A stretch of DNA of 64,000 nt from Aegilops tauschii subsp. strangulata (taxonomy: Eukaryota; Streptophyta; Magnoliopsida; Poales; Poaceae): positions 242,460,622-242,524,621 of the forward strand of contig NC_053039.3 in NCBI RefSeq assembly GCF_002575655.3, read 5' to 3'. The notes under the pieces were generated by a model. That model was given only the letters and a program-made list of their open reading frames with translations. It was not told the DNA's origin and made no database searches. Below, piece after piece: positions 34,805 to 43,732 of this stretch. Within the stretch, counting starts at the first letter, position 1; each line of letters starts with the position of its first letter. Both the position numbers and the translations under genes were made by a program.

Positions 34805-35497
34805 CTACTTCTTGTGACGCTTGCTCTGCTTGTGGCTCGATCCGGGCTCATCGATTTGGGTAACGAGGCACTTTCTCATGTCAACGATCCGCCTGTGCAT
34901 CTCATAGCATGTGTACACGCTCTTGGTCGCGAACCTGAGGTGAGGTTCATCCAGTTGCTGCATCCAGGCCCTGTGCCAGGATAGGGGGCTTGTTCTCTGG
35001 GCATCCTGCTTCATCTTTTCGTAGTAGGGGTCGATGATGGCCGAGGCGAGTTCGACCAGGGAGTCCTTCTTCGTGCTACCCCAGACCCTGTAGTGGTCAC
35101 GGATTTTGACAAGGTTCTTGTAGGCCAAGCCCGTAACACTAAGCGCATTTACATCGTCTTTGGTTTCCACCATGGCGAACTTGTAGTCGGTGCTGTTGAC
35201 AAACCTTTTGAAATGGTCGCAAGGCTCTGTGGCCATGCAGTAATGGTAGATGAGGACATGATGGCGGACACATAACTGGGCGACGGAAACCTTCTGATCT
35301 ATGCCGGGATGACCGGCGGTGTACTGGAGGTCGATGCCGACCACCTTCTACTTGTCTCCAGCAAGCAACTGCTCAACATTGTTGATGTAGTCGTCCAGCA
35401 CAGCCGGGTCGATGGTGTACACCACCGAGAGATCCGTCTCCCTCGCGTGGGTCTCCACTCGATGCTCACCGAACTCCATTGGAGCGCCGGTGGACAT
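34805..35497 (-). pseudogene. WRN-like 3'-5' exonuclease domain captured by CACTA-2, pseudogene
   Basis: The minus-strand ATG at 35497 opens 49 codons ending VEQLLAGDK. A TAG at 35348-35350 follows, and the same frame then continues KVVGIDLQYT to the stop at 34805. The protein (about 230 codons) resembles the compact plant family related to the exonuclease domain of Werner helicase (DnaQ fold): 'VAQLCVRHHVLIYHY' as a core strand, 'GLAYKNLVKIRDHYRVWG', 'WHRAWMQQLDEPHLRFATK' and 'YTCYEMHRRIVDMRKCL'. In the first exonuclease motif D-x-E the Glu reads Gln (D56-L-Q58). In the third motif the Asp expected after 'ATK' reads Ser. With the stop codon this predicts no nuclease. The C-terminus is Lys/His/Ser-rich. 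GC content exceeds that of the surroundings. Confidence 0.72.
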
Positions 35498-35819
35498 CCC
35501 CTCTCTATGTGTCGTCGTGGGTGTGCTTGTTGTGTTGTGGGGCGCGATCGAAAGGTTGAAGAGACTAAGGTTATAATGGCCGCGGGAATTAAAGGGGAAG
35601 CCGGACGGCCAGGAATATCGGCAGGCCCGGATGGCAGTTCTAATTTGCAGCGCGTAACTCCATCGTGCCGCACATAACTGCATCGCGTGGCAACGCGCGC
35701 GGCGCAACCGCATGCATACAGGGCCCCCGACGTGATCGTGTGCACGCCCAACCGTTGGCAGAGCGCGCGCGGAGGGACCCGAGCAGAGCGCTCCGCGGTT
35801 GCCTCAACAGCGAGCAACC

Positions 35820-35829
35820 ATATATATAT
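35820..35829 (-). promoter_or_regulatory. Possible TATA box upstream of exonuclease pseudogene
   Basis: Minus-strand ATATATATAT lies about 320 bp upstream of the ATG at 35497, in GC-rich DNA. This is consistent with promoter DNA having been captured with the gene. Low specificity. Confidence 0.3.
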
Positions 35830-35885
35830 GCATATAGCAGTTGAATACACAAGGAAAAGTTGTCCACAAGCCGAGCGTGCCGAGG

Positions 35886-35955
35886 ACGCGAGCAGAGCAT
35901 GCCAACGGACACGAGCAAAGCGCGCCAACGGACGCGAGTAGAGCGCGCCGCGGCG
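35886..35955 (+). repeat. Three imperfect ~23-bp direct repeats
   Basis: Units of the form 'cgagcagagcatgccaacgg' recur three times with one to four changes in the upstream region of the exonuclease pseudogene. Confidence 0.7.
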
Positions 35956-36231
35956 ATTAACGGCGAGCACAGCATGCTGCGGCGCCTAACGGCGGGATAG
36001 ACCTTCATTCAAGCCAATCAAAATAAGACTGGAACGGACATGTCTGTATTGAGCAAAGGGATCGCACATGTTTGTATTGACTGGAATGAGAATGCAATAG
36101 CAAAATAAGAATTAAGGCCACGATGATGCGATCGCAGTGGTGGTTACAGGAGGCAAGAAGAAAGATGCATCCATCAACGTACGACCTCCTCCTCCTCAAC
36201 TCAGTGCGCCGGCCAGGCCACCGACCGGCGG

Positions 36232-36774
36232 CTAAGGAGCGGCGGCTTGTGTGGCGAGGTCAAGGTGCTTCTCAACAAAGGCATCCAAGGCTTCCAGCCG
36301 ACTCAAGAAGGCCAATGTCGTAGCGTCCTCACTGGCCTTGTAGATACCTATGTACACCATTCGCTCGTACACATGGATGTGTAGGTCGGCGGTTTCTTGC
36401 AAATGGAGGCGCCTCACGGCGAGCGCGACCTCCAGGTGGACATTCTTCATGGCGTCGGCGGGCAGTCGCAGGGCCACCAGTGCTTGAAAGAGGTTCCGAC
36501 CATGGAGGCCGATTGGAGTGGCAGGCAATGAGGAGCCCAGGTGCGCGGGCTGGAGGAGTACGGCGATGTCGTCTGTGAGCTTCTTGACGACGGTGAACCT
36601 GTTGGTGCTGCAAACGATCATCTGGTCCAACTGAGAGTCGTAGCTGGCGTCGACAGCGGCCATCCACCAGCCGGTCGCCAACACCGTATGGAGACAATCC
36701 ATGGTACCATGCCGCAGGCCGGTGTCGCGGACCATCTGGCACAGCCGCTGGCTGCTCGCGCTCATCGCCGCCAT
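36232..36774 (-). CDS. Hypothetical helical protein carried by CACTA-2
   Basis: The minus-strand ATG at 36774 gives 180 uninterrupted codons, starting MAAMSASSQRLCQMVRDTGL. I chose it over the upstream in-frame ATG at 36885 because the latter adds sequence that looks like 5' UTR. The protein appears mostly alpha-helical. Recognisable blocks are 'FTVVKKLTDDIAVLLQP', 'LHGRNLFQALVALRLPADAM' and 'ETADLHIHVYERMVYIGIYK'. No signal peptide, membrane segment or known catalytic motif was recognised. GC-rich third positions and an open frame suggest a captured or domesticated gene. It lies directly left of the shared block, head-to-tail with the exonuclease pseudogene. Function unknown. Confidence 0.5.
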   Translation of the reverse strand: MAAMSASSQRLCQMVRDTGLRHGTMDCLHTVLATGWWMAAVDASYDSQLDQMIVCSTNRFTVVKKLTDDIAVLLQPAHLGSSLPATPIGLHGRNLFQALVALRLPADAMKNVHLEVALAVRRLHLQETADLHIHVYERMVYIGIYKASEDATTLAFLSRLEALDAFVEKHLDLATQAAAP

Positions 36775-37124
36775 GGGTCTGGAGTGGGCACTTTTGCGCT
36801 TATTAGTGTAGGTGCTTAGGCAAATGCTTAGGTGCATACGATGTGGTAGATGCATTGGATTGAGTGCAAACTGCATTGCATTCACATTGTGCTGCCTCTT
36901 TTCCTAGTCCTCCCATTACTTCCCTCATGCATTCACACAATGCTAATTGAAGGAGGATGCAACACTGACCGTTCAACATTTAGGGAACCGCTACCCTCTC
37001 CCTCATCTGCATTAAAGCCGTATCGGGAACTACGCTGCCTGCTGTCAAATTGAATAGTACTGCGCCGCCCGCTGCATGTCTGGCTTAACACGCCTCCTCG
37101 CCTCCATCTATGCTTAATTACTGA
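36775..37124 (-). other. 5' flank of the hypothetical ORF
   Basis: Mixed-composition sequence upstream of the minus-strand ORF, with repeated 'taggtgc..a..caaatgcttaggtgca' near 36810-36835. It may hold the promoter. Nothing specific is seen. Confidence 0.35.
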
Positions 37125-37394
37125 ATTTTAGTTGCAAAAATTAGATACTGCTAGTGATTTTTAGGTTCATATTTTGACAAATCGCAATGTTACAAGGTTA
37201 GCAAATGGCAATGTTACTAGATCAACAAATGTCAATTTTTCTAGTTTGACAAATGGCAACATACCCAATATGACAGATGCAAATCGCACCAAATTGTTTG
37301 TAAGTGGTTCACACAAGTCATCCAAAAGAACCGTTTGTGTTCAAGAGATGCACAAATCCTGCGCTCACTTTGCATACGGGTGTTTTATCTGAAA
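37125..37394 (+). repeat. AT-rich block shared with CACTA-1
   Basis: Matches 16440-16780, including 'gtgatttttag', 'attttgacaaatcg' and 'gacaaatggcaacatacc'. Here it directly joins the tandem array. Confidence 0.75.
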
Positions 37395-40300
37395 CAATCA
37401 TGCTTGTTGTGAGAAGCTCTGGTTTGTGAGAAGCATATACTCAAACTTGCCCCAAATGGGACAAAAAATTTACCACGGCATGCTGACGCTCCATGATAGC
37501 ATGCCAATTTTCATGAATTTCAGACGAGTTTTGGATTTACTAGAATTTAAAACCAGGTATCTCAATGTTTGCGGCCGAGTGACGGTGGCAGGGTGTTTGA
37601 CATTCATTCCCATTTCTTGCATGGGACCTAAGCATGCACCCAAGGACAAAGATTTGATTTTTCAACCAATTTATATGCACTGGAGCATGTGCATGTAGTT
37701 CAAATTTGAATTATGCACATAAATGCATTGAAAACTCACTTAATGCATAAAAATGTCCAAACGAACCCCGAAAAATCACAAAACATAACACAACACTCCT
37801 GTTGTTCTATGTTGACATGAGAAAGAATTTGAAAGCAAAAAGAGGCAATGGATATCGTTTCGCCCCCAAAGTTGGGGCGTTCCCTACCGAAACCATCATG
37901 CTTGTTGTGAGAAGCTCTGGTTTGTGAGAAGCATATACCCAAACCTGCCCCAAATGGGACAAAAAAATTACCACGGCATGTTGATGCCGCTCCATGATAG
38001 CATGCCAAGTTACATGAATTTCAGACGAGTTTTGGATTTACTAGAATTTAAAAACCAGGTATCTCAATGCTTGCGGCCGAGTGACGGTGGCAAGGTGTTT
38101 GACATTCGTTCCCATTTCTTGCATGGGACCTAAGCATGCACCCAAGGACAAAGATTTGATTTTTCAACCAATTTATATGCACTGGAGCATGTGCATGTAG
38201 TTCAAATTTGAATTATGCACACAAATGCATTGAAAACTCACATTATGCATAAAAATGTCCAAACGAACCCCAAAAATCACAAAAAATAACACAACACTCT
38301 TCTTAATCTATGTTGACATGAGAAAAAAATTGAAAGCAATAAGAGGCAATGGATATCATTTCGCCCCTAAAGTTGGGGCGTTCCCTACCGAAACCATCAT
38401 GCTTGTTGTGAGAAGCTCTGGTTTGTGAGAAGCATATACCCAAACCTGCCCCAAATGGGACAAAAACTGTACCATGCCAAGTTGATGCCGCTCCATGATA
38501 GCAAGCCAAGTTTCATGAATTTCATATGAGTTTTGGATTTACTAGAATTTAAACCATGTATCTCAATGTTTGCGGCCGAGTGACGGTGGCAGGGTGTTTG
38601 ACATTCATTCCCATTTCTTGCATGGGACCTAAGCATGCACCCAAGGACAAAGATTTGATTTTTCAACCAATTTATATGCACTGGAGCATGTGCATGTAGT
38701 TCAAATTTGAATTATGCACATAAATGCATTGAAAACTCACTTGATGCATAAAAATGTCCAAACGAACCCCGAAAAATCACAAAAAATAACACAACACTCC
38801 TGTTGTTCTATGTTGACACGAAAAAAATTGAAAGCAATAAGAGGCAATGCATATAGTTTCGCCCCCAAAGTTGGGCCATTCCCTACCGAATCCATCATGC
38901 TTGTTGTGAGAAGCTCTGGTTTGTGAGAAGCATATACCCAAACATGCCCCAAATGGGACAAAAACTTTACCATGCCATGTTGATGCCGCTCCATGACGGC
39001 ATGCCAAGTTTCATGAATTTCACACGAGTTTTGGATTTACTAGAATTTAAAAACCAGGTATCTCAATGTTTGCGGCCGAGTGACGGTGGCAGGGTGTTTG
39101 ACATTCATTCCCTTTTCTTGCATGGGACCTAAGCATGCACCCAAAGACAAAGATTTGATTTTTCAACCAATTTGTATGCACTGGAGCATGTGCATGATGT
39201 TCAAATTTGAATTATGCACATAAATGCATTGAAAACTCACTTAATGCATAAAAATGTCCAAACGAACCCGAAAAGTCACAAAAAATAACACAACACTCCT
39301 GTTGTTCTATGTTGACACGAGAAAGAATTTGAAAGCAATAAGAGGCAATGGATATAGTTTCGCCCCCAAAGTTGGGGCGTTCCCTACCAAAACCATCATG
39401 CTTGTTGTGAGAAGCTCTGGTTGGTGAGAAGCATATACCCAAACCTGCCCCAAATGGGCCAAAAAATTTACCACGGCATGTTGATGCTGCTCCATGATAG
39501 CATGCCAAGTTTCATGAATTTCAGACAAGTTTTGGATTTACTAGAATTTAAAAACCAGGTATCTCAATGTTTGCGGCCAAGTGACGGTGGCAGGGTGTAT
39601 GACATTCATTCCCATTTCTTTCATGGGACGTAAGCATGCACCCAAGGACAAAGATTTGATTTTTCAACCAATTTGTATGCACTGGAGCATGTGCATGTAG
39701 TTCAAATTTGAATTATGCACATAAATGCATTGGAAACTCACTTAATGCATAAAAATGTCCAAACGAACCCCGAAAAATCACAAAAAATAACACAACACTC
39801 ATGTTGATCTATGTTGACACGAGAAAAATTTGAAAGCAATAAGAGGCAATGGATATCATTTCGCCCCCAAAGTTGGGGCGTTCCCTACCGAAACCATCAT
39901 GCTTGTTGTGAGAAGCTCTAGTTTGTGAGAAGCATATACCCAAACCTGCCCCAAATGGGACAAAAACTTTACCACGCCATGTTGATGCCGCTCCATGATA
40001 GCATGCCAAGTTTCATGAATTTCAGACGAGTTTTTGATTTACTAAAATTTAAAAACCAGGTATCTCAATGTTTGCGGTCGAGTGACGGTGGCAGGGTGTT
40101 TGACATTCATTCCCATTTCTTGCATGGGACCTAAGCATGCACCCAAGGACAAAGATTTGATTTTTCAACCAATTTGTATGCACTGGAGCATGTGCATGAT
40201 GTTCAAATTTGAATTATGCACATAAATGCATCGAAAACTCACTTAATCCATAAAAATGTCCAAACGAACCCGAAAAGTCACAAAAAATAACACAACACTC

Positions 40301-40774
40301 CTGTTGATCTATGTGGACACGAGAAAAATTTGGAAGCAATAAGAGGCAATGGATATAGTTTCGCCCCCAAAGTTGGGGCGTTCCCTACCAAAACCATCAT
40401 GCTTGTTGTGAGAAGCTCTGGTTTGTGAGAAGCATATACCCAAACCTGCCCCAAAAGGGACAAAAAATTTACCACGGCATGTTTATGCCGCTCCATGATA
40501 GCATGCCAAGTTCCATGAATTTCAGACGAGTTTTGGATTTACTAGAATTTAAAAACCAGGTATCTCAATGTTTGCGGCCGAGTGACGGTGGCAGGGTGTT
40601 TGACATTCATTCCCATTTCTTGCATGGGACCTAAGCATGCACCCAAGGACAAAGATTTGATTTTTCAACCAATTTATATGCACCGGAGCATGTGCATGTA
40701 GTTCAAATTTGAATTATGCACATAAATGCATTGAAAACTCAATGCATAAAAATGTCCAAACGAACCCTGAATCA
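37395..40774 (+). repeat. Tandem array 2, 500-bp units, about 7 copies
   Basis: The marker agc(a/g)(t/a)gcc recurs at 37498, 37999, 38500, 38998, 39499, 40000 and 40500: spacings 501, 501, 498, 501, 501, 500. Units are more alike than in array 1 and have 'tgcggccgagtgacggtggc' where array 1 has a 'ccggcaatcaac' segment. Very regular length and high similarity suggest recent amplification or homogenisation. Confidence 0.93.
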
Positions 40775-41264
40775 TTCTAATTCTTTTATGATCACTGCAG
40801 ATAAAAGGTCTAGCAATTCAAACACCGTCCATGGCCGATGTGACCCCATTATGTAATTCGAATCAAGACGAAAAATCAAGTAGATCCCACACAGTTTATT
40901 ATAACGAACCGTGTGAGATGCAGCACAAAATATCTTGGAGCGCTGTGAGAAGGTGCGATGGCTACAGTCCACAGCCCGCTCTGAATAAGGGACTGTGTCT
41001 GATGACACTTTGCGCGCCAGTTTTTTGGCTGAAGCGATTCCAAATTTTCGGCTTCCGCGGAAATATCTACCTCCCCGCCCCTCCCCCTTACCAAAAGCCA
41101 CATTTCCCCTGTTTCAGCCTTCCTTTCCAAGTTGAAACCTTCACTCCTTGCTTGCAGCGCCGCCGCCTACTCGCCAGCGACCCTCCTTCACGCTGCTCGG
41201 CCTCACCTATCCAGGTAGGTAATCCACACCCGACCCCCATCCTCCTCCTTCTTCCACATCCCAC
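40775..41264 (+). repeat. Post-array block shared with CACTA-1, then 5' region of next ORF
   Basis: 40775-40985 matches 21489-21725. The rest is C-rich, unique, and leads to the ATG at 41265. A potential splice donor 'caggtaggt' lies at 41213. Confidence 0.7.
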
Positions 41265-41760
41265 ATGCCCCGACCGCCGGCCCGAGCACGACACCTTCCA
41301 CCCAAATCACCGACCCCTCCACCAAATAAGCGCCGGCCTAAGCCATGGTGCACGCAGTATAGCCAGGATCTCAAGGAGCATTTGGCAGCGGAGAAACAAA
41401 TCGCGGCCGCACGCGTGGATGAGGTCGCAATGGCTACCATTCGTGCCGACCCCCAGATCTTGGAGGAGCACCTCGCCGTCGAGGCCACCATTGACGCCTC
41501 ATGCGCCGATGCCGCGACACGATTGGCTGCTTTAAACGACAGTTCGTGGCGTTTTCTCGAGGCCACCGTCGGTGCCTTTGACGAAGACGGTGTTTTCTCA
41601 GCGTGCACGTGCTTACCTCATCTCGAGAGCCAGCAGGTTGGTGCCCGGAGCGGCTCAGGCAACTCACCACTACAACGAGGGCACCCATGATGCGGAGGCC
41701 TCGCCCTCTTCCATGTCCAAGGAGCCAATCGTCATCGATATCTCCGACAATGAGGAGTAG
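41265..41760 (+). pseudogene. Helical protein with C-terminal SUMO-interacting-like motif, frameshifted
   Basis: The ATG at 41265 starts MPRPPARARHLPPKSPTPPP, a basic Pro-rich head. A helical Ala/Glu-rich middle has two related segments (EHLAAEKQIAAAR and EEHLAVEATIDAS). The first frame runs to about 41690, but from about 41590 the neighbouring frame is more protein-like (RAYLISRASRLVPGAAQ) and ends at a TAG at 41758-41760 after EPIVIDISDNEE. That tail matches a classic SUMO-interacting motif (V/I-I-D-I followed by S-D-N-E-E). A 1-nt frameshift near 41590 therefore probably breaks one former ORF of about 165 codons. It occupies the position that the AP2/ERF ORF has in CACTA-1. Function unknown. 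Confidence 0.5.
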
Positions 41761-42649
41761 CTTGTCTTATTAGCTCACTATAAGGACCCATGTTCAGTTT
41801 GCTAGCTAGTGCCTTTCGTTAACAAATTCTAGTGAATTGTGCTATCTACTTTTACCATGCAATCTTCTGCTATAGTGTATATGTTCTATATGTTGTGCAA
41901 TGTGGAGTTCAATTAACTGCTTGGTTCAATTCTGCAAATGTGATGTTCAATTCTTCAGGGTGCAATATTTCCAAGTTGTTAAGCATGCTTGGTTTGGTTA
42001 ACTGTCTGATCTTCTATTAGGAGTATGTTATATTGTTCAATTGGTGTTTAGTTAACTGCTTGGTTCATTTGTTGTGGCTTGGTTCACTTGCTGTGGTGTT
42101 TAGTTAACTGCTTGGTTCAATTTTGCAATGCGATGTTCAATTGTTGTGGCTGCATTCTGTTATTGTATACCATGTGAGGAATAAATTGAATTTGGCTGTA
42201 CTAAATACATGAGAAACAAATACAATTGCTATATTTCCAAGTTGTTAAGCATGCTTAGTTTGGTTAACTGTCTGATCTTCTATTAGGAGTATGTTATATT
42301 TTGCAATGTGGTGCTCAGTTAACGTTTGGTTCATTTGTTGTGGTGTTTAGTTAACTGCTTGGTTCAATTCTGCAATGCAATGTTCAATTGTTGCGGCTGC
42401 ATTCTCTTATTGTATACCATGTGAGGAATAAATCAAATTTTGCTGCACTTAATACTTGAGAAACATATACAAGTGCAATATTTGCTAGTTCTTAATCATG
42501 CTTGGTTTGGATAAATGGGTTTTCCATGTGGCTTGAATTAATCTGATGAATCTGCAATGTGCTTATTTTTCATCAACATATTTTACTAATAGCATGCGAA
42601 CCTTACTTAAACTAATGACTAACTACCTTATATGTGTTGCAGGGAAACA
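41761..42649 (+). other. Interval before the B3 exon with internal duplication
   Basis: AT-rich and non-coding. A segment around 'aagttgttaagcatgcttgg...attaggagtatgtta' (41973-42030) is repeated at 42239-42297, and 'gtttagttaactgcttggttca' occurs several times, so roughly 265 bp is tandemly duplicated with decay. Confidence 0.6.
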
Positions 42650-43001
42650 ATGGGAAGCACTGAGGTTTACAAGATGGTACTAACTATTATACCTTGCCTT
42701 TTTGTATTCCTTTGCCCCATTTCCAATATAGAGAAGATATTTATGCACATCCTTGTTTTCGGGATTCACTAATGATTACCTCTCAAACCACCTCTGTGGT
42801 CAGGAGGCGAGGAAATTTTTCATACAACACCCACGGTTCAATATTGAAGTGTTCCTGAAGAGGTCGAAGGATGGACGGTCAATCATCCGCGGGCACTGGC
42901 CTAAAGTTGCAAAGACCTTCAACATGAATGAAGGCTCAATATTCGCCTTCCGCTTCAGCAGTTTTCCAGATGAGATGCATCTCTCTATGTACCGTCTATG
43001 A
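42650..43001 (+). CDS. B3-like DNA-binding domain gene in CACTA-2
   Basis: Predicted first exon 42650-42676 (MGSTEVYKM, donor GT at 42677). The second exon starts near 42762 and runs open to TGA at 42999-43001. The second exon reads GFTNDYLSNHL, 'FNIEVFLKRSKDGRSIIRGH', 'WPKVAKTFNMNEGSIFAFRF' and ends MYRL. The pattern (V-L-RS-G----GHW--F-----L-EG----F-F) is that of the plant B3 domain, which binds DNA as a pseudobarrel. The acceptor expected just before GGATTC reads cg instead of ag, so splicing may be impaired, or the true acceptor may lie elsewhere. At about 88 codons it is a domain-only protein. The same module, shortened, ends CACTA-1. Confidence 0.6.
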
Positions 43002-43729
43002 TGCTAATTTCGAAAGGTTCTAGATGTTGCATGTGAAACTTGCTGCTGGTGCAGTTGTGTAATGGGGTAGCTAAGTGCTGAAGCTATATCATGTTGTACT
43101 CCGATGTATTTCAATTATGAAATCCTGCTTCCTTAATATGGAAATGGAATATATTATGTGCTTAATATGAATGTCAATAGATTAGTAAATGGATTATTAA
43201 TAATAGGGCAATTAGCCCGCTCATTGGCCAATTAGCTTGCTAATTGGGTTTTCCTATTGCAAACGGTTAATGAGAAAATACCGTGGGCGATGACCTCAGG
43301 CAATGCGCATAGTTTCTAGGAATAAACCATGTTGGATCAATGAACAATCACACACGACATTCTCTTCAAAACTGTTTGCGTTACGCCACCTTGCGCAAAG
43401 GTTTTCCTTGTACTGACTGTGTGGGATGTATATACGAACGGAAACGTTTAGTGGTGACTGATTGTGTGGGATGTACTTATGACCGGAAATGATTTCGCCT
43501 GTATAACTGTATTTTCTTAGCACTACTGTACGTATTTTTGTATTTGAGTGCTCGCCGGTCGCACACGACCTCATTTTGCCGAGTGTGTGTGACAGGAGGG
43601 CATATCCCCAACGGTTTCTGGGTCGTGGGGGAAGGACCCCCTATCGCCCACACTCACTTGGCGACGGTTCCGAGTGCCGTCGCGGAAAGGGGTTAAAAAC
43701 TGTTTGTTTAGGACCGACGCGTACCAGTG
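43002..43729 (+). repeat. CACTA-2 right flank, subterminal repeats and end
   Basis: 3' flank of the B3 gene up to about 43250, with a four-fold 'aattagc' repeat (43209-43245). Then come subterminal repeats (aaacggtt, 'tgtgtgggatgta' twice) and the conserved last ~140 bp shared with CACTA-1. TAT duplication at 43730-43732. Confidence 0.85.
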
Positions 43730-43732
43730 TAT

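Larger units (their letters stand above)
34123..43729 (+). mobile_element. CACTA-2: second gene-carrying CACTA of the same family
   Basis: Starts CACTACTGCAGG and ends GCGTACCAGTG, flanked by TAT (34120-34122 and 43730-43732). Ends, subterminal repeats, 500-bp array, the block right of the array and the B3 exon are shared with CACTA-1. Cargo differs: a WRN-like exonuclease pseudogene and an unknown 180-codon ORF on the minus strand of the left arm, and a helical ORF with a SUMO-interacting-like tail in the right arm. No transposase is visible in 9.6 kb. The different target duplications show that it inserted independently of CACTA-1 into the same Copia. Confidence 0.88.
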
